Source of the DNA: Fidelibacterota bacterium
GTDB lineage: Bacteria > Fidelibacterota > UBA2242 > JAFGTP01
Reading direction: 5' to 3'
DNA: 64,000 nucleotides
NCBI GenBank assembly: GCA_016934035.1
Contig: JAFGTP010000040.1
Location: 186,001 to 250,000, forward strand
A program made the translations under genes and the position numbers. This document shows, piece by piece, positions 17,212-27,058 of the stretch. The notes under the pieces are model-generated. The model saw nothing but the letters and a program-made list of their open reading frames with translations, had not been told where the DNA came from and searched no databases. Numbering within the stretch: the stretch's first letter is position 1; each line of letters opens with the position of its first letter.

Positions 17212-18580
17212 AACAATTCCGAGGGATATAACCGGCTGGAAGATCACAGTTCTTGGGGCAGGACGCAGCGGATTGTATGTATCGTTGCTGCTGGCGAAAA
17301 AAGGGGCGGCTGTTGTATTGTCCGATTCCGGAAATGTAAAAATAGAAGAAATCCTTCAAAAAAAAATAGAGTTTTGTAAGGTGAAACTGGACCTGGGCCG
17401 GCATTCAAATTTTATTTTTGAGGCAGACCTGGTTGTCACCAGTCCGGGAATTTCAGACGCCAGCCCGGTTATTCGGAAGTTTCAAAAGCGGGGTATTAAC
17501 ATTGTTTCTGAGATTGAAGCCGCCTATTGGTTTTCCAGGAAAATAGATATCATCGGTATCACTGGATCCAATGGCAAAACCACCACCACCTCCCTGATCT
17601 ATGAATTGTTCAAAAACAGTGGATATAATGCCTTCTGTGGCGGTAATATTGGCAAGTCATTCAGCGAAGTGGTCCTGGAAGCTGAAACATCCGATCCTGC
17701 CAATTCGATTTTTATCTTGGAACTGAGCAGTTTTCAGCTGGAACGTATCGTTCATTTTAAACCGAAAATATCTCTCTTTCTCAATATTTCAGATGACCAT
17801 ATGGATCGTTATGAAAATCAGCCGGAAAAGTACCTGAAGGCCAAACTTCGTATTGCAATGAACCAGGGGAAAGAGGATTGGTATTTTTATAACAGTGATG
17901 ATAAAATATTGTGTCAAACTATTCCGAGTAACTGTAAATCAATGGCTTTTGGGTTATCTGAATGTACAGACATTTATTTTAATGATGGTAAGGTTTATTA
18001 CCAGGATATGGCAGTCATTCATGTTGATCAATTGAAGCTGAAAGGCCGACATAATCTTTATAATATTCTGGCTGCCCTGCATGCAGCCCAGATATTTCAT
18101 CTCCCTCTGGAAATAATTCGAAAAACCCTCAGGGACTTTGCTCCGGTGGAGCATCGTCTGGAATATGTAGCGACGATTAAGGGGGTGGAATATTACAACG
18201 ATTCCAAGGCTACCAATGTGGATTCGGTCCGATATGCTTTGGAGAGTTTCACCAAACCGCTTATTGTTATCTTGGGCGGGAAGGATAAAAATTCGGATTT
18301 TTCAGAATTGATACCCAGTCTTCAAGCCCATTGTAAATTAGCCATTCTAATGGGTGCTGCAACGGAAAAATTGCAAAAAATTCTGACGGGGACCTTGCCT
18401 CTGATCCAGGCCGACAGCATGGATAATGCTGTTAAAATAGCTACGAAATCGGCTCTAAAGGGTGATATCGTGCTGCTGTCTCCGGCCTGCGCCAGTTTTG
18501 ATATGTTTGATAATTTTGAACACCGGGGCAGGGTTTTTAAAAATTGTGTCCTGAAGTTGATTGCACATCATGATGATTGA
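17195..18580 (+). CDS. murD: UDP-MurNAc-L-alanine:D-glutamate ligase
   Basis: A 461-residue Mur ligase that adds D-glutamate, the product of MurI, to UDP-MurNAc-L-Ala. The start is the ATG at 17195 (MKTIYETIPRDITGWKITVL), which overlaps the murE tail by 17 bases; the longer frame within murE has no family match. Motifs: VLGAGRSGLYVSLLLAKKG for UDP binding, IGITGSNGKTTTTSLIYELF for ATP, ILELSSFQLERI, NISDDHMDRY, and the C-terminal YYNDSKATNVDSVRYAL and VILGGKDKNSDF. The length is slightly above E. coli MurD (438). Confidence 0.95.
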   Translation: MKTIYETIPRDITGWKITVLGAGRSGLYVSLLLAKKGAAVVLSDSGNVKIEEILQKKIEFCKVKLDLGRHSNFIFEADLVVTSPGISDASPVIRKFQKRGINIVSEIEAAYWFSRKIDIIGITGSNGKTTTTSLIYELFKNSGYNAFCGGNIGKSFSEVVLEAETSDPANSIFILELSSFQLERIVHFKPKISLFLNISDDHMDRYENQPEKYLKAKLRIAMNQGKEDWYFYNSDDKILCQTIPSNCKSMAFGLSECTDIYFNDGKVYYQDMAVIHVDQLKLKGRHNLYNILAALHAAQIFHLPLEIIRKTLRDFAPVEHRLEYVATIKGVEYYNDSKATNVDSVRYALESFTKPLIVILGGKDKNSDFSELIPSLQAHCKLAILMGAATEKLQKILTGTLPLIQADSMDNAVKIATKSALKGDIVLLSPACASFDMFDNFEHRGRVFKNCVLKLIAHHDD

Positions 18581-19961
18581 CCTGAACAAAAAGCAAAGGA
18601 TCCATTTCATCGGCATTGGCGGTATCGGTATGCGGGGGCTGGCAGAATTGATGCATCACTGGGGACATGAGATTTCCGGCTCTGACCTGATGCAATCGGA
18701 AAACACAGAATATTTACAACAAAACGGTGTGACAATCACTCCCGGCCACCGTCCAGAAAATTTAAAACAACCTGATCTGGTTGTCTATTCATCAGCTGTT
18801 GGCGAAGACAATATTGAACTTCAAAAGGCACGCAGTCTCGATGTACCGGTCATCAAACGGGCCCAAATGCTGGGACTGATCATGCAAACAAAAAAATATG
18901 CCATCGCCATCTGTGGGACCCACGGAAAGACAACTACGACATCCATGGTCAGCTGGGTTTTTGAATGTGCTGGCCTTGACCCTGTTACATTAGTGGGCGG
19001 GGTGGACCGAAATTTTGGCAGTACCACCCGGATTGGCCACGGAGATTTGGTCATTGTCGAGGCTGATGAATTTGATCGCTCCTTTTTAAAATTATTTCCG
19101 ACGCATATCATCATTACAACCATTGATCATGACCATTTTGAAAATTATGGGTCCATTGACGAGGTCAAAGGTGGATTTTTGGATTTTATCGGTTTATTAC
19201 CGGGAAAAGGCAAGGTTTTTCTTTGCGGGAATGATTTGAACAGTCAGGCAATATCAATGCAAATTGACAGACAATGTATAACCTATGGCATTGATTGTGA
19301 AGGTGATGTGATTGCATCAAATATTCAGACATTTGAAGATATAACTCAATTTCTAGTTCGTGAAGGTGAGAGTTGTCATCGGTTTTCATTGAAGGTGCCG
19401 GGCCGGCATAATATTCAAAATGCACTGGCTGCCATTGCTGTCGGGAAAGAATTCCAAATTCCGATGAACACAATATTGAGTGCCCTGGCCGGCTTCAAAG
19501 CAGTGGAACGACGAATGGACATCTTGCACCAATCCAATGATTTTGTCCTGATCGACGACTATGCCCATCATCCCACAGAAATTTCTGCCACTCTCGCGGC
19601 AGTAAAAGCTCGCTGGAATAGAAGGACTCTTGTGGTATTTCAACCCCATCTTTATTCCCGGACAGCCAATTTTTACAGAGAATTTGCCGGGTCTTTATCT
19701 GCTGCCGATATTGTGATTGTTACGGGCATTTATCCGGCCAGAGAATTGCCGATCGCCGGTGTTACGTCCAAAATGATTGTGAATGAATGCAATAATCCGG
19801 ATAAAGTACATTATATTGAGGATAAATTCAGGGCGGCTGATTTCATAAAAAGGATTTTTAAATCGGGTGATGTGGTCATTACGATGGGTGCCGGTGATAT
19901 TAACCGAATTAATTCGAATCTATTATCCTGGCAGTCTACAGACAGTCAGGCAAATCTTTAA
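18570..19961 (+). CDS. murC: UDP-N-acetylmuramate:L-alanine ligase
   Basis: A 463-residue Mur ligase performing the first amino acid addition to UDP-MurNAc. The start is taken at the ATG at 18570 (a second ATG follows at once), overlapping murD by 11 bases. Motifs are HFIGIGGIGMRGLAELMH, AICGTHGKTTTTSMVSWVFE, VEADEFDRSF, TTIDHDHFENYG and DDYAHHPTEISATLAA. Its 3' end overlaps the end of the convergent sensor kinase gene by 26 bases, so no terminator sits between them. Confidence 0.96.
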   Translation: MMIDLNKKQRIHFIGIGGIGMRGLAELMHHWGHEISGSDLMQSENTEYLQQNGVTITPGHRPENLKQPDLVVYSSAVGEDNIELQKARSLDVPVIKRAQMLGLIMQTKKYAIAICGTHGKTTTTSMVSWVFECAGLDPVTLVGGVDRNFGSTTRIGHGDLVIVEADEFDRSFLKLFPTHIIITTIDHDHFENYGSIDEVKGGFLDFIGLLPGKGKVFLCGNDLNSQAISMQIDRQCITYGIDCEGDVIASNIQTFEDITQFLVREGESCHRFSLKVPGRHNIQNALAAIAVGKEFQIPMNTILSALAGFKAVERRMDILHQSNDFVLIDDYAHHPTEISATLAAVKARWNRRTLVVFQPHLYSRTANFYREFAGSLSAADIVIVTGIYPARELPIAGVTSKMIVNECNNPDKVHYIEDKFRAADFIKRIFKSGDVVITMGAGDINRINSNLLSWQSTDSQANL

Positions 19962-22900
19962 TCTGCTTTAACAGTATTTCCAGCTTTTCAATATCAAAAT
20001 GAAGTGCATTATCTCTGATTGACTGACCAAAATCAACGATATTGTCAGCCTGATGAGCTTGTCCCAGTTCTGCCAATTCACTTCCAAATTGTTGAATATC
20101 TGAGAGAATCATCCTTTTGATCAATTCTGCGGATTTTGGAATAAAGGTGGTTGTCAGCTGCTCCCGAAGCTGTTGCGGGTTGATCACTTTGTTGATATTT
20201 TCCGATGGATTAATTCGTTCTTTCCTATCGATGATTTTTTCAAAGGGAAGGTATGTCATTAGTATTTTATAGAGTTGGATATTGTCCACCGGCTTAGGAA
20301 CGTAGGCATCAAAAAAACTGATTTTTTTAATATTTTGCCCATGAAAAGTGGGGGATGCTGAAGAAGCGATTATGGGAATATTTTTTATTTTTTCTATTGA
20401 TTTTATTTTTCTGGCGGCTTCATATCCGTCCATAACCGGCATATGCAAATCCATGATGATCAAATTTGGAAAGACCAGTTCTGCAATCATCACCGCTTCT
20501 TCGCCGTTAATGGCGGCAATGCTTTCCAGGTTGACAGTTTTGAGAAGCGCCTCCAGAAGTTCAATATTGGACTGAATGTCGTCGACAATCAATATTTTGG
20601 ATTTGGCAAATCGGATTGCTTTGATGTTAAACCCGGAATCTGGGGGCCGATTGTTTTCTTCCGGTGGTATGACAACATTGTTGAGGGTAAATCCAAAAAT
20701 GCTGCCTTTGTTTTCCTGACTTTTTACAAAAATTTCACCTCCCATCATTTCAACAAGTTTTTTGGAGATATTCAGGCCTAACCCGGTACCACCGTATTTC
20801 CTTGTGCTTTGGCCCTCTTTCTGGCGAAAAGATTCAAAAATCACCTGCTGGTCTTTTTCGGGAATTCCAACACCGGTATCTTCTACTGTAACCAGCAGGT
20901 CCAGGGAATCTTCATCTCTTCGCTGCTGCATCAATTTCACCCTGATATGGCCCTTTTCGGTGAATTTAATAGCATTGCCCACCAGGTTCAGAAGAATTTG
21001 CCGAAACCTGGTTTCGTCCAGCATGAGAACCCTTGGAATGCTGTCATCAATTTCTACAATATAGGAGAGGGATTTGTCCATGATGTTTTTTCTGAAAATT
21101 AGTTCGATTTCATTGAGAATTTCTCCAGGTTTTACCGGTTCGTATTCTATTTCAAATTTTCCTGCTTCGATTTTGGATAAGTCCAGAATATCATTGATCA
21201 GTGTTAGAAGACTTTTTCCCGAGGCTTTAATGGATTTAAGGTAATTTTGTTCGATTGGGGTTGCAATCAAATCCGAAAGTAATTCACTAAATCCGATGAT
21301 GGAATTTAAAGGGGTGCGTATTTCATGGCTCATGTTGGCCAGAAAGGTGGATTTAGCCGCGTCCGCCTGCTCGGCTTTTTCTTTCGATATTCGCAGATGC
21401 TTATTGGATTCCAATAGTTCCTGGGTTCTTTCCCTGACCTTATCCTCCAGAATTTGTCTGGACTTTTCCAGTTCCAGTTCGATCTTCTTGCGGTGTTCAA
21501 TTTCATGGACATATTTCAAATTTAATTCAACAAGGCCCTGGTTTCGTTTTCGGATCGCATAAGTTTTATATTGATAAAAGCTTAATACAGCCACCAAAAC
21601 AATAAACACTGTGCTGATTTTAAACCCTAAGGTATTCCAAAATGGCGGTGCAATATTCAGTCTGATCGATGTCCCGATGGCCTGCCATTGCCCGTCGGAC
21701 TCCAGGGTTTTAACTTCAAAGGTATATTTCCCGGGATGAATATTTGTATAATAGGCTGTGTTTGAATTTTTTAAAATATTCCATCGGTTATCGAAACCGT
21801 GAAGTTTATAGAGATATTCGGTTTTTAATCCTCTGATGTCAACTGACGAAGTAAAAGAAAAACTGAACATGTAATCTTTGTGATTTAAATGGACGGCTTT
21901 TGCCAGGCTGACCGGATTGGCCAGTTTTTCCGGATGTTTTTTGAAATCCAGCACCTGATCAAAAAGTTTAATTTGGGTTATGATGACTTTTGCGGATACC
22001 TTCTTGGTTTGCCGTAGGCCCGGATTGAAGAGATTAAAACCTTGGATGCCGCCAAAATAAAGGTTTTCACTTTCATCGCTAAAGGCTGCTTTAATGTTGA
22101 ATTGATCGCTCTGGAGACCATCCAGACTCATGAATTTTTCCTGCTGTCCGGTTTTGGGGTTGATTTTTAAGAGGCCTTTTCCTGAACTTACCCACAAATT
22201 TTCGAAACTATCTTCCTGAATGGCCATCATTTTTTGAGTTGGCAAATCTGTTTCGACCCATTCGAATTGAACGGAAGAAGAATCATACCGGAACAGGCCG
22301 TCATTGGTGGCAAACCAGAGGGTCCCCTCTTTGTCTTCATGAATGTCATTAATGAAATTACTGAAACCATGGCTTCCGAAAAGGGGATTATTGTAGTAGT
22401 GCCTGAGCTGGTTTTCAGTCCCGTCAATTTGGTAAAGTCCTGATGATAAAGTGCCGATCCAAATATTGTTTTGACTGTCCTCCAGAAATATGTTGTTATA
22501 GTTATACCATTCGTAGTTATTATATTTTTTCAGTTTATCGGTAGTATGGAAAGTCTCCGAATCTGGATCATAGGTCACAATTCCTTTGTCCGATGAAGCC
22601 GCCAGAATATTGCCGGATTTGTCCTGGTAAATATGGCGTACGACACTGGTGGGTAAATTACTGTTTTCCGATGTGTAGATTTTGACGGTGCCCTTTTCCG
22701 GATTTATCTTAGTAATTCCGCCGAGGTAGGTTGCGATCCAAATATTTTTGTCTCTGTCAATCATCAGATGCAAGACGTAATTGCTCGAAAGGGGATAACG
22801 GGAATTCTCAGCGGTGGTCAGATATTCGAATTCTCCGGTTTGTGTATCAACGATATTGATTCCGCCGCCGTCGGTGCCAATCCAAATTTGACCCTTTTCC

Positions 22901-24123
22901 GGTTCACAAAAGGAAGTCACCAGGTTATTATTGAGCCCATAGAGAGTATTGGTGGAATAATAATGAGCGAAAAATTTGTTTTTATACTGAGCATAATTGA
23001 CGCCACCACTATGGGTTCCAACCCAGATAAAATCCTGATCGTCGCAAAAAATGGATTGAATGGAATTATGGCTGATGCTATGGGGATCACTGACGTCGGA
23101 TGAAAAATTTTTAAAGGTGTATGAATCGGAATAAAGGCAGTAGAGACCGGATGTTTCTGTACCGATCCAGATATTGTCATCGGAATCACATTCCAGAGAC
23201 ACAATATAATTATCATTTAAAGGCGAATTGGCCTTTGTGAAATGGTTAATGATTGAAAAATTGGAATCCAGTTGCAGCAACCCGATCTGGTCGGTGCCAA
23301 TCCAGATGTTTTTATGATTGTCCGTGATGATTACTCTGATAGTCGTATTTGGAATTTCATAAAGGGCCTCAAAATTTTCAGTTGCCAGGTTAAAATAAGC
23401 CAGGCCGACACCGGTACTAACCAGCATCAATGTATCACTGACCAGACAGATGGAATTAATGACATCAATGGTCCCGATGTTATAGTTATCATTCCGGTGA
23501 ATGATAAAATGGGTAAACCGGTCCTGTGCCGGATTATATTTTCCGATTCCGCCGCCACTGGACCCGAACCATATATTTCCATTGCGGTCTTCCAGAATAT
23601 CATTAATATTGTCGTTCGTGATTTGAAATAATACAGTATCAAGCACCTCAAAACTAAAGTATGGCTCATGGGCAGCATTTTTGGGTTGCTTTGGATTGAA
23701 ACCCGACAACCTGAGGACTTCCTTCCCCTGATAATATTCAATTCGTGATGAATCACTGACATGATAATTCCTAAAGGATTCCGTTTGCCTGTCGTATTGA
23801 GCCAGACCGCTGCCGTATGTACCAACCCACAAAGAATTATCCTGACTGAGAAACAGTTTCTTTATGTAGTTATTGGACAAGCTGTTGGGAAGCGATGCAT
23901 TATATTTAAAAACAGTGGAACCATGACCGTCAAATCGATTGAGACCATCCTCCGTAGCGATCCAGATAAAGCCAGTGGAATCCTGCAATATATCATTTAC
24001 ATGGTTGTTGGAAAGGCCATCATTTAGGGTAAGATGGTTGAACTTTAGATTACTGATACTTGAAAAGGCCCAAACCTGGAAGATGAGTAAAGTGATTAAT
24101 ATTTTCAGATTTTTTTGAACCAT
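19936..24123 (-). CDS. Hybrid sensor kinase with double beta-propeller periplasmic domain
   Basis: A 1395-residue HTCS-like protein. A signal sequence (residues 1-22) is followed by 14 recognisable Reg_prop repeats of the type NIWIGTxxxGL, consistent with two seven-bladed propellers up to about residue 690, then a Y_Y_Y domain (about 710-815), one membrane helix near 835-855, a coiled coil, HisKA with His933 in NMSHEIRTPLNSIIG, HATPase_c with the G boxes VGIPEKDQQ and GGTGLGLNISKKLVEMM, and a receiver with Asp1225 in IIMDLHMPVMDGYEAA. The last 100 residues are helical with no AraC-type DNA-binding domain and no clear Hpt histidine motif. Glycan fragments are usual ligands for this sensor type. 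There is no Shine-Dalgarno sequence before the ATG. Confidence 0.93.
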   Translation of the reverse strand: MVQKNLKILITLLIFQVWAFSSISNLKFNHLTLNDGLSNNHVNDILQDSTGFIWIATEDGLNRFDGHGSTVFKYNASLPNSLSNNYIKKLFLSQDNSLWVGTYGSGLAQYDRQTESFRNYHVSDSSRIEYYQGKEVLRLSGFNPKQPKNAAHEPYFSFEVLDTVLFQITNDNINDILEDRNGNIWFGSSGGGIGKYNPAQDRFTHFIIHRNDNYNIGTIDVINSICLVSDTLMLVSTGVGLAYFNLATENFEALYEIPNTTIRVIITDNHKNIWIGTDQIGLLQLDSNFSIINHFTKANSPLNDNYIVSLECDSDDNIWIGTETSGLYCLYSDSYTFKNFSSDVSDPHSISHNSIQSIFCDDQDFIWVGTHSGGVNYAQYKNKFFAHYYSTNTLYGLNNNLVTSFCEPEKGQIWIGTDGGGINIVDTQTGEFEYLTTAENSRYPLSSNYVLHLMIDRDKNIWIATYLGGITKINPEKGTVKIYTSENSNLPTSVVRHIYQDKSGNILAASSDKGIVTYDPDSETFHTTDKLKKYNNYEWYNYNNIFLEDSQNNIWIGTLSSGLYQIDGTENQLRHYYNNPLFGSHGFSNFINDIHEDKEGTLWFATNDGLFRYDSSSVQFEWVETDLPTQKMMAIQEDSFENLWVSSGKGLLKINPKTGQQEKFMSLDGLQSDQFNIKAAFSDESENLYFGGIQGFNLFNPGLRQTKKVSAKVIITQIKLFDQVLDFKKHPEKLANPVSLAKAVHLNHKDYMFSFSFTSSVDIRGLKTEYLYKLHGFDNRWNILKNSNTAYYTNIHPGKYTFEVKTLESDGQWQAIGTSIRLNIAPPFWNTLGFKISTVFIVLVAVLSFYQYKTYAIRKRNQGLVELNLKYVHEIEHRKKIELELEKSRQILEDKVRERTQELLESNKHLRISKEKAEQADAAKSTFLANMSHEIRTPLNSIIGFSELLSDLIATPIEQNYLKSIKASGKSLLTLINDILDLSKIEAGKFEIEYEPVKPGEILNEIELIFRKNIMDKSLSYIVEIDDSIPRVLMLDETRFRQILLNLVGNAIKFTEKGHIRVKLMQQRRDEDSLDLLVTVEDTGVGIPEKDQQVIFESFRQKEGQSTRKYGGTGLGLNISKKLVEMMGGEIFVKSQENKGSIFGFTLNNVVIPPEENNRPPDSGFNIKAIRFAKSKILIVDDIQSNIELLEALLKTVNLESIAAINGEEAVMIAELVFPNLIIMDLHMPVMDGYEAARKIKSIEKIKNIPIIASSASPTFHGQNIKKISFFDAYVPKPVDNIQLYKILMTYLPFEKIIDRKERINPSENINKVINPQQLREQLTTTFIPKSAELIKRMILSDIQQFGSELAELGQAHQADNIVDFGQSIRDNALHFDIEKLEILLKQIKDLPDCL

Positions 24124-24162
24124 CTGATATAATGGGTATTTTTTTTAAATTTCGCAAACAGA

Positions 24163-24188
24163 AAAGCCCTGATTAATATCAGGGCTTT
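24163..24188 (-). terminator. Terminator of the branched-chain amino acid operon
   Basis: An 11-bp perfect stem, AAAGCCCTGAT with ATCAGGGCTTT, closes a 4-base loop 22 bases past the stop of the 2-oxoacid oxidoreductase gene. On the minus strand the stem ends in TTTT. It also isolates the downstream sensor kinase gene from read-through. Confidence 0.88.
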
Positions 24189-24209
24189 GTTTGAAGTTGT
24201 TATCTTTTT

Positions 24210-25640
24210 TTATTTTAGATTTTTTATAAACTCGATACCTTTATAAATCGCCTGTTTATTGATACCGATGAGTTTTTTATTTTTGATTACCTCGCCAATT
24301 GAATCAATGACAATTTCCTGGGACATGAGTTTGAGTTTTTCAATCATGGCCCCAACGATTACCATATTGGCGATTTTAGTAGTCCCCAATTCATCTGCGA
24401 TTTTAGTCGCCGGAATTGCAATGACATGCAGGTCATTTCTTTTAGGGGCTTTATTAATCAGGGATGAATCGTAAAAAATGTATCCGCCTTCCATAACATC
24501 CTTTTCAAATTTGTCAATGGACGGCAGGTTCATGGCTACCAAGACTGTGGGCCTGTCAACCACCGGAGATCCGATTTTCTTGTTGGATAAATGGACACTG
24601 CAATTGGCCGTACCACCCCGCATTTCAGGTCCATAGGAGGGAATCCAGGATACTTCAAAATCATGGCGCATACCCATTTCAGATAGCACGATACCCAGGC
24701 TCAGTACGCCTTGTCCGCCAAAGCCGGCGATTTTGATTTCCTCATGAAAATCTTTGCCGGAAAAATTCTGAATGATATCTTTATTGATTTTAGATTCTTT
24801 GATATCGAGAATAGTGGGAATTTCTGATAACGGCAGAAGATGTCTTTCTTTAGATTTTCCGGGGAAAGTTGCAGAGATGTCTTTTTTTACTCCGAGAGGG
24901 AAATAATCGGCCAGTACTTCTCTGACCCATTTTTGAGCATCGACCGGAGTCATTTTCAGATTTGAAGGACAGGCGGACAATACTTCAATAAAGGAAAAAC
25001 CATTTTTTTCAATCTGAATTTCCAGGGCTTTTCGAACAGCTTTTCTGGCCTGACGAATGGATTTAATATCCCCGAGCATGACTCTGTCAACATAAACCGG
25101 TGCCTCCAGTGTGGCAATAATTTCACTCATGCGAATTGGATAACCTTCATTTTCCAGTGTTCTTCCCAGCGGGGTTGTCATTGTGGGTTGGCCGATCAGG
25201 GTGGTCGGGGCCATTTGGCCTCCGGTCATACCATAAATCGCATTATTGACAAAAAAGACCGTAATTCCTTCACCGCGATTGGCTGCGTTGAGAATTTCCG
25301 CGCCACCGATAGCTGCCAGATCACCATCTCCCTGGTAACTGATGACTACGCTCTCGGGATTAGACCTTTTCAGGGCGGTCGCTACCGCTGGTGCGCGGCC
25401 GTGAGCTGCCTGCACATTACCGACATCCATGTAGTAGTAGGCAAAAACACTGCATCCGACCGGACTGACAAACATGGTTTTTTTCTGGACGCCAAAGTCT
25501 TCCAGTGCTTCAGCAACCAGTTTGTGCAATATACCATGACCGCAACCCGGGCAGTAGGTTGTTGTTAAAAAATCGTCACCTGCTTTTCGGGTGAAAGCAT
25601 CATAAAAAGCTTCCGGTTTTCTTAATATAGTTTTACTCAT
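24210..25640 (-). CDS. 2-oxoisovalerate-type ferredoxin oxidoreductase, fused beta and gamma subunits
   Basis: A 476-residue fusion. Residues 1 to about 280 are the thiamine pyrophosphate beta subunit (TTYCPGCGHGILHKLVAEAL, the TPP motif GDGDLAAIGGAEILNAANRG with NNAIYGMTGGQMAPTT). From about residue 298 the gamma subunit follows (IKIAGFGGQGVLSLG, SWIPSYGPEMRGGTANC). With the alpha subunit and ferredoxin encoded just upstream it should oxidise branched-chain 2-oxoacids to acyl-CoA and reduced ferredoxin, or run in reverse for amino acid synthesis. In most relatives beta and gamma are separate genes. Two bases separate it from the alpha gene. Confidence 0.93.
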   Translation of the reverse strand: MSKTILRKPEAFYDAFTRKAGDDFLTTTYCPGCGHGILHKLVAEALEDFGVQKKTMFVSPVGCSVFAYYYMDVGNVQAAHGRAPAVATALKRSNPESVVISYQGDGDLAAIGGAEILNAANRGEGITVFFVNNAIYGMTGGQMAPTTLIGQPTMTTPLGRTLENEGYPIRMSEIIATLEAPVYVDRVMLGDIKSIRQARKAVRKALEIQIEKNGFSFIEVLSACPSNLKMTPVDAQKWVREVLADYFPLGVKKDISATFPGKSKERHLLPLSEIPTILDIKESKINKDIIQNFSGKDFHEEIKIAGFGGQGVLSLGIVLSEMGMRHDFEVSWIPSYGPEMRGGTANCSVHLSNKKIGSPVVDRPTVLVAMNLPSIDKFEKDVMEGGYIFYDSSLINKAPKRNDLHVIAIPATKIADELGTTKIANMVIVGAMIEKLKLMSQEIVIDSIGEVIKNKKLIGINKQAIYKGIEFIKNLK

Positions 25641-25642
25641 AA

Positions 25643-26689
25643 TTACCTCATTATTGTTATGACTTTTTCACGCACTTCTTTGGCTGTAGGCACAAATCCT
25701 CCCATCCTGTTATAAAGATGGACTGGTTTCTTGCCTTCCACAGCCAGCCGGACGTCGTCAATCATCTGACCATTGCTCATTTCAACTACCAGAAAAGAAT
25801 TAATTTTTTCTGCCAGTTCCTTTATTTTCAATTTTGGAAAGGGAAATAAAGTTATTGGTCGCAGCAAGCCGGCCTTAATACCTTCGGAGCGGAGTTCATT
25901 GACTGCTGACTGGGCCACTCGTGAAGAAATGCCATAGGCAACCAGGACAATGTCAGCATCATCGGTGCGGTATTCTTCGTAGCGGACTTCCTGTTCTTCA
26001 ATAATCGCATATTTTTTCTGAAGTTTTTGATTATGGATTTCCAGGTCATGAAAGTCCAATTCAATGGATGTCACGACATTTTTATAGGTTTCGGGAGTGC
26101 CTTTGACGGCCCATTTTTTATCGGGTACTTCTTTGACCGGTTCCGGAATGACTACCGGTTCCATCATTTGGCCAATAAACCCGTCGGCAGCCACAATAAC
26201 CGGGTTGCGATATTTGTCTGCCAGTTCAAAGGCCAGCATGCCCAGATCACACATTTCCTGTGCTGAATTTGGGGCCAATACGATATTTTTATAGTTGCCG
26301 TGACCGCCGCCTTTGACCAGTTGGTTGTAGTCACTCTGTTCCGGACCGATATTTCCCAATCCCGGACCACCTCGCATAATACTAACGATGACACAGGGGA
26401 GTTCTGCTCCGGCACAATAAGAGATTCCTTCGGCTTTGAGACTGATTCCCGGACCTGAAGAGGCTGTCATGACTCGCTCGCCAGCCGCAGCAGCGCCGTA
26501 GACCATATTGATTGCAGCAACTTCACTTTCAGCCTGGACAAAGGTGGCTCCGGCTCTTGGAAAATACTTGGCTGCAGCGTGCGCAATCTCGCTCGCCGGA
26601 GTGATAGGGTATCCGTAATAGGCTGTACATCCGGCCAGCATCGCACCTTTTATAACAGCTTCGTTTCCTTTTAAAAATTGTTTTGCCAT
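25643..26689 (-). CDS. vorB: 2-oxoisovalerate-type ferredoxin oxidoreductase, alpha subunit
   Basis: A 348-residue alpha subunit (pyruvate:ferredoxin oxidoreductase domain I and II type). It carries [20 protein letters not shown] at the start, [39 protein letters not shown] and [19 protein letters not shown], which are typical of VorB and related KorA proteins. The C-terminal part has [19 protein letters not shown]. Neighbouring genes for branched-chain aminotransferases favour 3-methyl-2-oxobutanoate over 2-oxoglutarate as substrate. Its ribosome site is GGAGG. Confidence 0.92.
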   Translation of the reverse strand: MAKQFLKGNEAVIKGAMLAGCTAYYGYPITPASEIAHAAAKYFPRAGATFVQAESEVAAINMVYGAAAAGERVMTASSGPGISLKAEGISYCAGAELPCVIVSIMRGGPGLGNIGPEQSDYNQLVKGGGHGNYKNIVLAPNSAQEMCDLGMLAFELADKYRNPVIVAADGFIGQMMEPVVIPEPVKEVPDKKWAVKGTPETYKNVVTSIELDFHDLEIHNQKLQKKYAIIEEQEVRYEEYRTDDADIVLVAYGISSRVAQSAVNELRSEGIKAGLLRPITLFPFPKLKIKELAEKINSFLVVEMSNGQMIDDVRLAVEGKKPVHLYNRMGGFVPTAKEVREKVITIMR

Positions 26690-26698
26690 GTGACCTCC

Positions 26699-27043
26699 TT
26701 ATTCTGTGATTTCTTCTTGGCAGTTGGTGCAAAATTGTTTGCCGGGATGGGTTTCCCGGGTAAATACTTTGTATTCACCGCCACAGTTTTTGCAATAGGC
26801 GAATTCTGTCCATTCATCCCAAATTTTATACACAGAAATGGCGCCGGGTTCGGGACAGGAATAGAAACAGGTCCCACAAGCGGTACAACCTTCTCCTACA
26901 TATACGGTCGGGTGGTATCCGTGGCTGTTAAAATCTTCTGATGGATAAAGAAGATCAAAAGGACAGGCTTCGATACAAAGCCCGCATCCTTTACACTCTT
27001 CCCACCGAATGATGACTTTGGGGTTCTTTTCACTTTTACTCAT
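26699..27043 (-). CDS. 2x[4Fe-4S] ferredoxin subunit with zinc-ribbon tail
   Basis: A 114-residue electron-transfer subunit of the oxidoreductase. Two cluster motifs are seen, [12 protein letters not shown] and [18 protein letters not shown]. After them comes a separate four-cysteine unit, [11 protein letters not shown] with CTNCQEE, that looks like a zinc ribbon and is not part of standard VorD ferredoxins. The ATG at 27043 has GGAG eight bases upstream, better than the in-frame start 15 bases before. It lies between the aminotransferase and the alpha subunit genes. Confidence 0.88.
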   Translation of the reverse strand: MSKSEKNPKVIIRWEECKGCGLCIEACPFDLLYPSEDFNSHGYHPTVYVGEGCTACGTCFYSCPEPGAISVYKIWDEWTEFAYCKNCGGEYKVFTRETHPGKQFCTNCQEEITE

Positions 27044-27058
27044 AATAATCTCCGTCAA

